From positions 1,351,364-1,415,363 of the forward strand of contig OY754978.1 in the NCBI GenBank assembly GCA_963576475.1: 64,000 bases of DNA. The letters are read 5' to 3'. Below are positions 1 through 10,765 of the stretch, one piece after another. This DNA is from Molanna angustata (lineage: Eukaryota > Arthropoda > Insecta > Trichoptera > Molannidae). Below the pieces are notes generated by a model, which did no database searches, was not told the origin of the DNA, and was given only the letters and a program-made list of their open reading frames with translations. The position numbers and the translations under genes were made by a program. Each line of letters opens with the position of its first letter. Position 1 is the first letter of the stretch.

Positions 1-702
1 TAGTCAGTGTCATTAAATTAGTAGAACTGAAAACTTTGGTTTTATTTTACCATTCCAAATTTATTTGTTATTTGTTTTAGAATGTGTTTTTTTTTTACTG
101 TTGCATGAACAATGGTATTCTGTAATATACCGTATTTTTCATTTATAATAATTAATCATTACTAAGCTTGGAAAATAAGCGATTATTGTATCTTTAAATG
201 TCAAATACGGCGGCGTGGTCATTTATTTGCGGGTTCGTTTTATTTTGTTTTTTATTTTTCATGTTTGTTATCTTGTCCCGTTTCTACTTTCCGTCAACGT
301 TCGTTGACAGGCGAGGATCGAATCGCTCGAAATGTAAATATATTCTCGCGTGCATTCGGGTGTTTCCGTGACCCGATTTCCCGAGCTGGTGACCTAAATA
401 TTTTCAACCCTCTCTTTCTTCCCTCCTCACAGCTCTTCTATGCACCACCACCTCTACCACCTCCTATCTAGTAGATACATCATGTTATGAAGGTCGAAAT
501 GGCGACCTCTACCCGGACTCGTCCTACACAATCTGTCCTTTGTTCTACTATACCAAATATCTCATATATACAAAATAAATATATTTTATTTTTTAAAAAT
601 ATTTTTCCCTAAGATTGTTCCCTGTCATACGCGTAGCACAGAGCATTGACACTTATTAAAGAGTCTGTAGGCTAAATAGTAATTTTTCAAAATATTTTCC
701 CT
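1..702. other. AT-rich sequence, nothing recognised
   Basis: No coding or repeat signature was recognised. The only frame, on the plus strand at 265-471, has no family resemblance and ends in a proline-rich low-complexity stretch. Confidence 0.6.
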
Positions 703-753
703 GTACACTGAAAAAATCTAAAGCTAGCAAAGTACCTTTTTGTCTCGGTTAAT

Positions 754-982
754 GTCATATTGGTAGTTATTAACCAATATATGATTAAAAATAACAAAGT
801 TGCACTTGGCTATTATCTAACAATTGAATACTGTTAAAATGTAAGTTGGTTACCAATAGCAATGTAAAAAGTCATATTGGTAGTTATTAACCTATACATA
901 ATTAAAAATAGCAAAGTTGCACTTGGTTATTATCTGACAATTTAATACTGTTAAAATGAAGTTGGTTACCAACAGCAATGTA
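754..982. repeat. 117-base tandem duplication
   Basis: Two diverged copies start at 754 and 871 with the words GTCATATTGGTAGTTATTAA and share CAAAGTTGCACTTGG and AGTTGGTTACCAA at matching positions. A weaker third echo (ACAAAGTTGCTTGGTTATTA) is near 1847, inside the same TIR element. Confidence 0.8.
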
Positions 983-1127
983 CTTGTTTAAATTTAACCG
1001 AGTAACAGGTACCTATACGGACATTTTGAATTTCGACATCTGTCAAATTTGACATTTCATACATAAAAATATTAATATTTCTCAAATTTGACACGAAATA
1101 TTGAATAAAGTATAATTCTCGCCAAAT

Positions 1128-1545
1128 ATTATATATACATACATGCCATCACGCCATGTCCCTCACGGGGTAGGCAGAGAGAACCGAACGCCACATTTTT
1201 CTATCTTGACACGCATTCATCGCCTCCTCAACATTCATACATCGTCTTATACATGTTCGTCTGTTGTTCACGCTTCTTATATTTCCATCTTTCAAAATAT
1301 CGTTTACATGGTCGTGCCATCCTTTTCTTGGGCGCCCGCGACCTCTTATTCCGTTCCTGTCAGATTTGTATATTTTCTTCGTCAGGCGTTCTTCGTCCAT
1401 TCTCCCCAAGTGGCCAAACCATCTCAATGTGTTAACTTTCATTCTGTTAATTACATCTTTCTTTATCTTACATTATTTCCTTGTATCTTCATTCCGAACT
1501 CTATCATACATCGTTCTGTTACAATTCACATTAAATAAATGATTA
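1128..1545 (-). pseudogene. RTE-clade LINE, 3' terminal fragment
   Basis: On the minus strand, 1442-1149 is an open frame of 97 codons. It shows the motifs LRWFGHLGRMDEERLTKKIY, GRGRPRKGWHDHV and a cysteine-rich end with CMNVEEAMNACQDR and WRSVLSAYP. This is the C-terminal region that follows the reverse transcriptase in insect RTE-type LINEs. Upstream, at about 1488-1490, the frame is broken by TAA in the context RK-stop-CK. The 3' end falls at an (ATGT)-type tail near 1130-1144. The insertion is flanked by a 24-base direct repeat, 1104-1127 and 1546-1569, with 22 of 24 bases identical, which I read as its target-site duplication. It is a 5'-truncated dead copy inside the 703-1909 element. 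Confidence 0.85.
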
Positions 1546-2059
1546 AATAAAGTATAATACTCGTCAAATTAGACATGTTTCACTGAAAAATGATTGAATT
1601 AAGATGAGATATTCGTCAAAGATTATCATTATTATTCACAAATATCTTGTGTTGATTTGCCAATATTTACATTTGAGATGTAATGTAAAGATGTTTATAT
1701 TATTTTGATGTTAAAGCTTGATTACCAATTAGTATTTTCCGTTTTTCAAAAGAAATAATGAATAATAACAAAGCTACTGGGTTAAAATTAGCAGATTATT
1801 TACTTGGCAATTTTTAGCAACGAACTTTGCAGGTACTATAATTACAAAGTTGCTTGGTTATTATTAGCAGTAAATTGTGTATTTTAACAACTACATTTTT
1901 TGAGTGTACCTTCCCTCAAAAGATACGTCTTTGAAATATGTAAAGAACAGTTCATTTTTTACATCTTTACTATTGCGTGAGTTATTTAATATTTGAATTT
2001 GGTTAATACTTTTCTTGTCAAATTAGTTTTGTTTTTTTACTGTAAGTACCTACCTAAAA

Positions 2060-2311
2060 AACTACAAGGCCTATGAAGTAGATTTTTACTTTAATCGAAA
2101 GAAAATATGAAAATCTACCGGCTGAGTTTTTTTACTATTTTAATTAATATTCTCGCTATTTCAAAAGTAACTATATTATACCTTTTCTTCGCGAAAAAAT
2201 ATTCTATATCACAGATTTGGTGATACACAACATTTTTTCGTGGTTCATACATTAGAGAGTAATTTAAGATCAATATTTTTTGTACATCCGTATGTCCAAG
2301 GTATACAAGGG
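2060..2311 (-). repeat. Dispersed repeat family E, copy 1
   Basis: Related to 58697-58985 and 60358-60608 in the opposite orientation. Shared blocks are a CCGGTAGATTTTCATA-like core, ATCTACTTCATAGGCCT at one end and CGGATGTACA at the other. The 71-codon minus frame here does not look like a conserved protein. The class is unknown. Confidence 0.7.
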
Positions 2312-3321
2312 CCTTCAGCTTAAGGGCCAAGGTAAGACTGATTTGTTTCGACTATCCAATAATTAACATAAAGGTCCTCAAAAAATTGTCTTGTAGACAA
2401 ATTTTTGGGTAGACAGCTGGTATAGTGCTACCCAATTTGAAATATTTGAATTTAAACTGTAGTGAAATGTATTGTGAAAAACAATAAAAAACGAACGCTT
2501 CGATTTATAAATTTATTATTTAAATTCAAATTTAAACGAACTAAATTAAAATTTAGAATCGGCTTCATAAAACAACTAAGTATAAAGTAAATGCCTTTAG
2601 TGGGGGGAGGATGTTAATTATTTTTTATTATTATGAGATCCACTATCGTTGACCTCCATTTTCATTTCATGAATTTAAATAAATATTATTATTTAAACTT
2701 ACTTTTATTTTGTGTAGACATTTAGGTATTTGTTTAAGAGGTCTTCTCCCAGCTATCCATCCCTCCATCTTGTAGAATTCTAGGCGGTCTACCGCGAGGG
2801 CGGGTTCCGCCCTAAGCAATTAGTACATAATTTCTTATGTCGGATATTTTTGGAATATTCAACTGGATTCGGTATTTTATGGAGAGCGAGGATTTTTTTT
2901 CTGTATTCTTTCATTTTTATTAATTAAAAATTAAATATTTTTGTTGGCATACAGTTTTCAGAGTTATGTTATGACAATAGATAAGTGAACGAAGCCCTTT
3001 TAGCCAAGTTATAGATAATATTGTTTTGTTTAAAATAGATTTAAAGGGAATAGTTAGTTTCCATTCCAATAATTGATATTATAAGTTGAGGTCTGTGTAC
3101 TGTGTAGTGTACCCTTACAGAAATGTAAATTAATTGTGGCTTCTAACAATGCGTGTTTACGTCAGTGAAATTTCAACCTCATCAAACTTTCAAGTGAAAA
3201 ACCAAGTAATTGGACAATCTTCATCTACATTAGTTTGAACAAATAATATTATCTGCTTTGTCCAACTTTCCCATTGCGTAAGAATTATGGAAAGTAACCG
3301 ATTTATCATTGAAATCGTTTT
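2312..3321. other. Nothing recognised
   Basis: AT-rich noncoding DNA. There is a slightly GC-richer patch near 2735-2825 with GCGAGGGCGGGTTCCGCCCT, which contains a short inverted repeat, but no gene or repeat assignment. Confidence 0.5.
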
Positions 3322-3845
3322 ATTTATTTATTTATTTAATTTATGTACATGTGTACAAAGCCAGGTTTATTGCCATAAGGTAACAACCAACCCGAGAAAC
3401 GTGAAGTCTCTAAGTTAAATTGGTACAATACTTATTTAGTGAGAAATAAATTGATAAAAAAATTAAATAAACGAGTAAGAAAAAAAATACAAAAAAAAAA
3501 TGAAAAGAGAGTTTAAAAAAAAGAATAACAAAAATAACACTGATCATAGCAATGAGGAAAGGAGGTTACGGAAGGATATTGAAGGAATTCAGGAACTATT
3601 TGACAAATAAAGTTTTTTTAGTTTACCTTTAAATATTTGAATGTATTGAGATGACGTTACTTCATCACTTAGGCCATTCCATAGTCTAGCTGATTGTACT
3701 TGAAAAGAAGAGCTGAAAACTTCTGTATTGTGAATGGGGATAACTAGTGTAGTACTTTCAGCAGATCGAAGGGATAGGCCGTGACTTGACAAGAAAACGA
3801 CGTTATTTTTTAAATATTGTTGTGAATAGGGATTATAAATAATGT
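3322..3845 (-). pseudogene. CR1/Jockey-group LINE, C-terminal and 3' end fragment
   Basis: The minus frame read downward from about 3840 ends at a stop near 3589. It contains SARLWNGLSDEVTSS followed by a lysine-rich IFKGKLKKLYL, the usual last residues of CR1/Jockey-group ORF2 proteins (an LWN-x-L block and a short basic helix). The reverse transcriptase itself is missing, so the copy is 5'-truncated. Downstream on the minus strand there is an A-rich 3' region ending in a TTTA/TAAA tail at 3322-3345. A SINE-like element (family C) abuts the truncated end, which produces an apparently chimeric reading frame. A second relic of the same LINE is at 50925-51298. Confidence 0.75.
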
Positions 3846-4000
3846 TATATGTAGTGCCTTTTTTGGTGAAACGAGACTGGTGTGTCGGTATACATAGATG
3901 TGTTGTTCTCCCTTTTATAAGGCAATGCACACCCGCACACCTTTCGCTGGTTACCCCACATTGTGGGATATGCCGTGATGGTATGAATGAATGAATGAAT
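3846..4000 (+). mobile_element. SINE-like family C, copy 1 (3' part)
   Basis: Contains the family C blocks CCTTTTATAAGG, GCACACCCGCACA, CGCTGGTTACCCCACATTGT and GGGATATGCCGTGATGGTATG, then a (GAAT)n tail ending at 4000. The end closely parallels the RTE 3' end (TACCCC, GGGA, CGTGATGGTATG, ATG-repeat tail). Other copies: 9080-9222, 20525-20815, 46622-46797, 47705-47795, 51303-51605. I see no clear tRNA promoter boxes. Confidence 0.65.
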
Positions 4001-4360
4001 TATAAAGTAATGACATAATGTGAATGTTACGACGATCTCGTATCTTTGGCCAACGAAGTATATTTCTACAAGTCGAAACATGATCATATTTTTTAGATTG
4101 TAAATGAAATTTTAGTTTTACTATCAAATAAAAGTTTTTCCATAGAAAAAACACTTTATTAATAAACAAATAACTGTAAATAATTACGTTTAATATACAA
4201 AATAGTAAGGCAATCGTGGTTTCACTGGGTTCACGAGCACAGGCGACCAGAGTACCAGCTCAGCTAGAACAGGTGAGCCACATGGGCTTGCGACCATGTA
4301 AGCGGGATTAAGGAGCCCCTTAATAAAGCCATAAAGGGTCATTAAGTCACTTTGTGTGAA
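4001..4360. other. Nothing recognised
   Basis: Noncoding. Around 4210-4320 it is less AT-rich than its surroundings, but it matches nothing I know. Confidence 0.5.
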
Positions 4361-4365
4361 ATGTA

Positions 4366-4893
4366 TTACGATTTCATTATGAAAACTATAATATATATGA
4401 ATGCAATCGTATTGCCGACCTTGAAGTATGCAAGTGAAACCTGGACATGGCAGAAGGCGCATGAAAGCAGAATAAATGAAGTTGAAATGAGATCGCTAAG
4501 ACGAATTTGTAATAGAACGATGTATGACAGGGTACGAAACGAGGACACTAGGAAATAATGTAAGATTAATAAAGATGTAATTAATAGAGTGAAAGTTAAC
4601 ACATAGAGATGGTTTGGCCATTTAGATGGTTTGAAAAGACTAAATGAGGATCGCCTGTCGAAGAAAATATACAAGGTGGACAGGAATGGAATAAGAGGTC
4701 GGGGTCGCCAAAAAAAGGAAGGCACGACCATGTAAACGATATTCTAAAATGTGGAAATGTAAGACGAACTTGTATAAGACGATGTTTGAATGTTGACGAG
4801 GTGATGAATGTGTGTCAAGATAGAAAAATGTGGCGTTCAGTTGTCTCTGTCTACCCCGTGAGGGACATGGCGTGATATTATGTATGTATATTT
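4366..4893 (+). pseudogene. RTE-clade LINE, 3' fragment
   Basis: The plus strand gives LPTLKYASETWTWQKAHES and RSLRRICNRTMYDRVRNEDT, ending in the same RK-stop-CK nonsense as the copy at 1.1 kb. Then follow RWFGHLDG, an ERLT-like segment, a damaged GRGR(P)RK block with a frameshift near 4710, and the CQDRKMW / VRDMA end. It finishes with GGCGTGATATTATGTATGTAT. The segment covers the end of the reverse transcriptase thumb and the C-terminal domain; the 5' part is lost. The shared nonsense codon ties it to the 1.1 kb copy. Confidence 0.8.
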
Positions 4894-4971
4894 AAGCAAT
4901 TTTGTGTTATTAAATTAAAAATAATCTTTATAACACTATGGAGAAAATAAAAGTCTAATGACGTGTATAAA

Positions 4972-5200
4972 TGACGTGCCGACTGCCGACCGACGTGGCA
5001 CTGTTGGTAAGCCGTTCGGTTTCTGTGCGGGCGTCCTGGTTTCGATTCCCAGCAGAGGAGAAATTTATTTAAATTCATTTCTCACGCAAATATTGCTTCT
5101 CTGGGCTGGAAACACTGGTTAGTTGGAATAAATTGTCATACGGCAATGAACTCGCCACTTGCGCTGGGCGCAAGGAAGTGTTCATTATTATTATTATAAA
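4972..5200 (+). mobile_element. tRNA-derived SINE A, copy 1
   Basis: The head has pol III promoter-like boxes: TGGCACTGTTGGTAAG (box A, near 4996) and GGTTTCGATTCCC (box B, near 5038). The body is AGAAATTTATTTAAATTCAT, CTCTGGGCTGGAAACACTGG and a TTGGAATAAATTG...CGGCAAT tail, ending in ATT repeats. The tRNA-like head is a SINE promoter rather than a functional tRNA, because the same head plus body recurs at 33889-34118 and, in reverse, at 49045-49245. Confidence 0.85.
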
Positions 5201-5729
5201 TAAGGAAAAACTAGTCTTATCGCGATTTGTAAATCTTCAGTTTTCTCGACTTGCTGTATAAAATATTGGTGACCGTATATTTTTTCCCATCTTGTATCGT
5301 CAATTCAACAATAAAATATTGAGTCAATAATTTTTTTTCTTATAAATAGTTGTTTACAACCAGGTAGTGTAGTAATGCGTCACACAGATGATTAATATTC
5401 TGCATTTTTTACCTTTGTGTGGCGTTATCTTATTTTTATTTGCACTTGATAAACTTTAATATTTAATATCCTTTGTCTAACTGGAACACTAGGTAACTCT
5501 CTGGTATATCCAACAATATATTATTATATTATGTACTTCATTATTAGACCTAGACTCTAGATATTTCCTCGTCACCTTCATTACAGGGGTAGCGGGAGGG
5601 TGTCCTAGATAATGCATCTAACGTCACATTACACCTCCCGACTTACATACCTTTAACGGAATCATATCACTTAGCGCTCACATAGCAAATTACACATCAA
5701 ATCACATCGAATCATAACTTGTAGTTTAC
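5201..5729. other. Nothing recognised
   Basis: AT-rich and noncoding. 5585-5640 holds a GGTAGCGGGAGGGTGT block and a later ACACCTCCCGACT that could pair weakly. Confidence 0.5.
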
Positions 5730-6767
5730 TTATTTTTAATCCTCACTAATCCAAGGGGATATAGTGGGGAGTTATGATTTCGCCTTTTTTAAGGCTATTT
5801 TTTTATTGCAGGTTATCAACTAGTGTGCAATCTCTCTATTTCTAATGAGAGAGTTCTTTTTGTTGAATCTGGCAGTTTTCAAATGAAGAAGACTTGCGCT
5901 TGTAATTTACTTAAATTACAATATATTTACACTTAAATAGTATATTATACAATTTACAAGTTTGAGATTCAGATTAGATACTATCTATTAGAGGTACGTT
6001 CCTAGAATGAACCTATGTTAATTTTCATTAATAACATAAAAATTTTATTGTTCCAATCCAACAGAAAACAATAATAAGTTTTCAATAAATAATAATTATT
6101 ATACCTAATTATTTTCCTAGCAACAGATCTACTGACATCTATCTAACTTTCTTAAAGTTTTTATACTTTAAGAAATAACACATTGAAAGGTTCTGAACCT
6201 AGTTATGAAGCAACAAACAAACTTCCATATATGTCACTGCTATAATTTTCATTGTGTTTAAATTTTATAAATAAATATATTTAACATATTTTACAACTAG
6301 TATCATGCGGAGATTGTATTCTGAAAGTATCATAACAATGTATCTGTGTGTCTGTGCTATGTGCTGTGTGCTATGTACGGCGTGTTTATTTTACTTTATC
6401 AATTATAGACTAAAGTACCTACTCATTCGAATTTTTTTCAAATTTAGAAAATATTTATATCTAATACATGCTTAGACCTCGTTAGATTTTGAAGGATATC
6501 TTAATAGTGCTTCTCATGTCACGTCAAATATTTTAAAGTGACCCCAAGCTCAGGAAACTTAAAATTTGATTATTTTATTTTCAAAATGGTAAAAAGACAC
6601 ACCAGTTTCATAAGATGGCATTGAAGAACTACCTACCACGTTTTCATAAAAAAGTAATCAAACAAACTCATTTTATGATAATGCTGAAATTTTTCTATAC
6701 AAAATTTGGGTTGAATATTTTATGGAGTGACTTGTTAGTGAAGAGTTAAGCGTTGGCCACAACCCAC
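5730..6767 (+). mobile_element. Unclassified ~1 kb repeat G, copy 1
   Basis: It runs from CTCACTAATCCAAGGGGATA, followed by TAGTGGGGAGTTATGA, to GCGTTGGCCACAACCCA. It shares long blocks with 13200-14136 (reverse) and 57636-58046: GAGATTGTATTCTGAAAG, CTATGTACGGCGTGTTTATT, CAAATATTTTAAAGTGACCCCAAG, TGACTTGTTAGTGAAGAGTT. There is no coding capacity. The terminal GTTGGCCACAAC can fold as a 4-base stem. The same terminal words occur near 16100 and 38605-38750. Confidence 0.7.
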
Positions 6768-7249
6768 TCGTTTTATTTATTTTACGTAACTTCATAATGT
6801 ATAAGGCGGTTTTAATATATCAGGTTTATCGTTGTATACCCTCTTAAGCTTCTTACATTATGTATGTCATAGAACCCTTGTTATAAAAAAAGAGAATATG
6901 CCTGCAGAAATGCCTTGTGCTTTCGATTCCTCGATATTCATTAGATTTATCCTAAGAATAAAATATGTATAAATTAATCCAAAAGATATTTATAATTATG
7001 TTGTGTATTCTTCCTGTAACTTGTAATTTAAATACTACCACCACTACCACACGCTTCACCCTTTGTTTGACCTTTACCATAAGTTACCTACCCTTAACTA
7101 TCTTCCCTTCGTGACATTTGTCTTCGTACATCCACTACCATTATACTATGTATATTCATACTTTTTGAATGTAAAATTTATATTTTATACCTACATTTTA
7201 AATGTGGCTTACCCAAATAACAATTTCCAAATAACTTGTTTAACAAATT

Positions 7250-7325
7250 TAGATGAGTGTTGGCAGAGCAGTGTTCATTGGATGCGATTTCGAATCCTAC
7301 CACGGCCGATTTGGTTTTGATTTTT
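7250..7325 (+). mobile_element. tRNA-like SINE fragment
   Basis: TTGGCAGAGCAGTGTTC resembles a box A region and GATTTCGAATCCTACC a box B region, followed by CACGGCCGATTT as in the tRNA-like repeat at 52752-52870. It is short and decayed. Confidence 0.4.
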
Positions 7326-7537
7326 GAAAAATAATAAAAGCATAATATGTTTCAACACAAAAAAAAACACTGGTTGTGAGTCACGCCAAGTCTCGTTTCT
7401 AGACATGTTTAGGGAATCTATGAGAGTGTATATATGTAATTTTTTTTTAGCTTATATGTCATTCCACCCAATCGTTAGGATGATTTCTGCCAGTATAAAA
7501 ATGTTATCAAATTATTTAGAGACTTGAGGTTATTGCA

Positions 7538-7771
7538 TTACAAATTGAATCCATTAAGGCGAATAAATGTTGCTATGTGTAAATAAATATGTAAGGTATT
7601 GAATGAAAGAAGATGTGAAATATTGATTGGTAGTGGAGTATTAAGTATATAGTACAAATCGTATTCAGTGTGGATTGGGCATTCAAAAAATACATGGTCC
7701 AGAGTCTCGACTCCCTCTCCACAAGCACACCAAGGGCTTTCCCTTACGTGTATCTTGTAGAGGTGACTGTT
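7538..7771 (-). pseudogene. LINE ORF2 C-terminal fragment with Cys/His motif
   Basis: Read on the minus strand from 7771 to a TAA at 7540-7538, the frame is open for about 75 codons but has no start codon. It includes ESPWCACGEGVETLDHVFFE, then CPIHTEYDLYY, and ends SFNTLHIYLHIATFIRLNG followed by a few residues and the stop. The C-x-CG-(4)-TLDHVFFECP pattern is the zinc-finger-like C-terminal motif of many Jockey/R1/I-group LINE proteins. The upstream polymerase is absent. A second, more decayed copy keeping LETLDHVFFKC is at 34660-34850 on the same strand. Confidence 0.8.
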
Positions 7772-7872
7772 AATAAGTATATGTAATTGATGCAGGTAAA
7801 TATTTATTCTTTATTCAAAACATGATACATAATGATACAAACAATAAAATAAATATTACGAATTTTTGTTAT

Positions 7873-8470
7873 TTTATTTTTATTATTTATTTATTTATTT
7901 CGAAAAAAAGATACAATGATAAAAGAATATAGGTACAACAGTTATAATAAATATGGATGATACATTGCATCTCAATTAAATATTTTCACATATAGTAATG
8001 TATATTTAGTTATATTTTTACAGAAAAAAATAGTAAAAAAATAAAGGGTGAAAAAAATTATATCTAATAAATTGTTACAAAAAAAAATAATAATAAATTA
8101 AAATTAAAGGGTGAAAGTGTAAGTATATTGTTTGAGCGAGACAAATAAAATTACGATGAAAGTAGGTAATAAATTTAAGTATAGGTACTATTTATTGAAT
8201 AATTGTAAAATGTATGATTTGAAATCTGCTTGTGATTTATGTATTATATCGAATTGTCTAAAGTATGTATTGTTTGTAATTGGAGCAACTCCGCCTAATA
8301 TAATTGTTTTGTGAATAATTTGTGAAACGACGGTCGACATAGAACAAAAACTGAGATCTGAAATTGCGTGATGGGCAATAAAAATTGAATTTTGATAGTA
8401 GGTAAGGTGAGTCTACACGGTTGTGAATAATTTTATGCAGGTACATCATGTATATAATTGTTAGTTGAAT
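7873..8470 (-). pseudogene. CR1/Jockey-group LINE, 3' fragment with TAAA-type tail
   Basis: The minus strand reads IHNRVDSPYLLSKFNFYCPS, then RNFRSQFLFYVDRRFTNYSQ and NNYIRRSCSNYKQYIL before a stop. This has the spacing of CR1/Jockey-group C-termini (conserved Arg, F-x-V, R-T-N-Y-x-x-N, R-x-C/x-Y). Further downstream it becomes A-rich and ends in a (TAAA)n tail, seen on the plus strand as TATTTATTTATTTATTT at 7879-7897. There are several stops. Confidence 0.65.
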
Positions 8471-9079
8471 ATATAAATAAATATGTTTTAAAATGTATCC
8501 TAGGAGGGGTTGCATATAGAAAATCAATATAGACGAACCAGAATTATAATTGTATAGGTACCTATTTATGCAACGTAACTTGCAATTCCTTTTAATATAT
8601 ACGTTTGCTCTGCTTTTACATCTCCATAGAAATATCCACTAGGTCCTGACCCAGTTTCCCTCGGTAAAATTACATTCTGTGCATCAGCATACCTACCTAC
8701 TTAAATATACATACATGTAATCTATAGTTCTATAATAATATCATATTACAATATTGACGCAACATTTCCTCGTTAATATTATAGGTGTATTTATGTATAT
8801 GGCGCACATCTCCCTGGTATGCACTCTGTCCTTCTCTCACTACAGACCTACCCGTTCAGGGCCGCGTTGTTCTGTAGGTCGACAAAGGGACGGTGTCCTC
8901 CGCTCGGTCTGCTGGGTAGTGCCGACAGTCGATCGATTGAGCAGGATTGTAAATTGATTCAATCTCATCAAATTTACCATCATTGCAATAAAGACACCAG
9001 TTTTTATTCAATTAGAAATCATCCTAACCTCGACGTGCACCAACCTAACAAAATGGGCTATTTTCTTCTGATTAAGTAA
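8471..9079. other. Nothing recognised; one GC-richer patch
   Basis: Most is AT-rich. 8810-8960 is GC-richer, with GGGCCGCGTTGTTCTGTAGG and GCCGACAGTCGATCGATTGA, and is open in two plus frames, but neither resembles a known domain. It may be an old repeat fragment. Confidence 0.4.
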
Positions 9080-9222
9080 ATTTTTTTTTTCGGTGAGACG
9101 GGACTGGTATGTATGGTTACACGCTTGTGTCGTGCTTCCTATTATTAGGTTATGCACACGCGCACAACTGTCGCTTGTTACCCTACATTGTGGGATATGC
9201 TGTGATGGTTTGAATGAATTGT
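9080..9222 (+). mobile_element. SINE-like family C, copy 2 (3' part)
   Basis: Shares GAGACGGGACTGGTATGTAT, TGTCGTGCTTCC, TTATGCACACGCGCACAACT, CGCTTGTTACCC, TACATTGTGGGATATGCTGT and GATGGTTTGAATGAATT with the 3.8 kb copy, in the same orientation. Confidence 0.7.
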
Positions 9223-9254
9223 TTCTCTTTATTTCAAGCAGCCCAGTTGTGGAA

Positions 9255-9346
9255 TCTTTTATTATTTCGTATCCATTTCCATATTATTGGTTACATTGTT
9301 TCTTTTATTATTTCGTATCCATTTCCATATTATTGGTTACATTTTT
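9255..9346. repeat. Exact 46-base tandem duplication
   Basis: Two adjacent 46-base units start at 9255 and 9301 with TCTTTTATTATTTCGTATCC and run through CCATATTATTGGTTACATT. They differ only near the junction, which suggests a recent duplication. Confidence 0.9.
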
Positions 9347-9359
9347 TCTTTTGTTTTTA

Positions 9360-9612
9360 AAATATACACATCAATTTGGTTTTCCCTATCATTGTTATGA
9401 ACTGTTCTTATAATCAATCTTTTGTTGTCTTCTTCTTTTTCAATTTTATTTTGTTATATTTATTATCTTTATCTAATTGCTAATATTGTATGGTTACATA
9501 CATTTTATAGTCACATTTACTCTGTTTGGTTGGAAGTAATTGCCGTTTAGCAGTAAACCCGCCTGTCTACAAATTATATGTACAAGAAGTTACAAATAAA
9601 TAAAAAAATAAG
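9360..9612 (+). mobile_element. LINE 3' untranslated tail
   Basis: The stretch TTGGTTGGAAGTAATTGCCG...CAGTAAACCCGCC near 9526, followed by ATTATATGTACAAGAAGTTA and an AAATAAATAA tail, matches 41400-41641 (plus) and the reverse of 50925-50990. This hairpin-forming tail is also the 3' part of SINE A. Confidence 0.65.
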
Positions 9613-10273
9613 TCCATTGATTGATTTCGATTTTTTTGTGTCTATATCTTTTTTAATGATCTGTCATTTTACCCACATTATTTTTTAGGGTAATTGTCTG
9701 AAATTGATTATGCATAGTCACTATTAGACATTGTTAAATAACCTGAGTAATCGCGTGGGCTGCGCAGAACGCAAAATTATTTTTTTTGTTTGGTACGTAC
9801 ATGTACGATGAAAATTAATTTTTTTTGCCGGAAACGATGCCTCATAATTTTCATATGCGATATATTTTGAAGACGGAAGTATAAACTGTATACGCATGTA
9901 TATGTATTAGGTATATACCTACGTTAAAAAAAACTGAAAGTGGTTCTTTAAAATGTAAGGAAAAATATTCGTAAATACGAAACTAGGCTGAATGTTTCTA
10001 CATTATCTTATTGTTTCTCTTTTGCATCCTTCATACTTTCAACACATATTTGTATGAACCTACTATCTATTCCCTTTTCTGCCTCATCGCTGTTCTCTTG
10101 CGCTACTTTCCGATCCTATTTGTAGGTACTTTGGGGACCTTAGTGCCGTCTTTGTTAAATGAGACGTCACATTTACCGTAGGATATTATTGTGTGGACTT
10201 CTCGCTCGTGTGAATTGTATTAAATAATAGAAGAGAATATAGGTATTCATAAATATTGTATTCATCTGTAATT
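9613..10273. other. Nothing recognised
   Basis: AT-rich and noncoding on both strands. No repeat shared with the rest of the window was seen. Confidence 0.5.
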
Positions 10274-10440
10274 CATTATTTAATTTATTTATTTAATTTA
10301 CGGTTAACATAGCCGTTTACACAAAACAAAGTACAATGTAACACGCACTTCGTACAAATAAAAAATAAATAAAAACAATAAAACACAAGTATAAAATAAT
10401 TAAACGCGTGGTTAAAATAATAATTAAAACCTAAAAAATA
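10274..10440 (-). mobile_element. LINE 3' tail (probable)
   Basis: The plus strand has TTATTTATTTAATTTACGG and then an A-rich stretch, the reverse complement of a TAAA-tailed LINE 3' end like that at 3322-3480. No protein remains. Confidence 0.45.
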
Positions 10441-10444
10441 TAAC

Positions 10445-10765
10445 AAAAAATTCTTTTTCTTTGTTTAGTAGACCTAGTTGGTCTGTTCTTCAGAAACTAT
10501 GTCATCTATTCCACATGTTTTCCTTTCCGTGAACACGATCTCGGAGAGTTTTATCAGTGATTGACCTTAGGGTCTTCATCTCCGTTGTCCTTAGGAGCCC
10601 CTTGGTTCGTACGGTATTTGCTCGTTTTTCTACAGCATACGTCATGATCGGTCGCACACATGTCTTATATATTCTCACCTTACTATCAATACGCATGTGT
10701 TTATTTTTCCAGATCATATTTTTCAGTAAGTAAGTATATTTTTCAAACATCCAGATACGACAAAA
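10445..10765 (-). pseudogene. RTE-clade LINE reverse transcriptase fragment (second lineage)
   Basis: The minus frame, 82 codons (10750-10502), contains LKNMIWKNKHMRIDSKVRIY, KTCVRPIMTYA and ETKTLRS-like MKTLRSITDKTLRDRVHGKE. This is the end of the reverse transcriptase thumb, with the K-x-R-I/L-Y-K-x-x-V-x-P-x-x-x-Y-x-x-E signature of RTE-type elements. The sequence differs from the 17.6 kb RTE family, so at least two RTE lineages are present. It is truncated at both ends. Confidence 0.75.

Larger units (their letters stand above)
703..1909. mobile_element. Non-autonomous TIR element interrupted by an RTE insertion
   Basis: The two ends are inverted copies of GTACACT(G/C)AAAAAAT, at 703-717 and 1895-1909. 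TTCCCT lies directly before the left end (697-702) and one base beyond the right end (1911-1916), so it may be a target duplication. The interior is noncoding and contains a two-copy tandem duplication and, at 1128-1545, an RTE fragment. Without that insertion the element would be about 770 bases. The superfamily is not clear from the ends; similar A-rich MITE termini are common in insects. Confidence 0.6.

Noticed and set aside
1143..1538. Plus-strand ORFs of 60-131 codons
   Set aside because: Antisense to the RTE fragment read on the minus strand.
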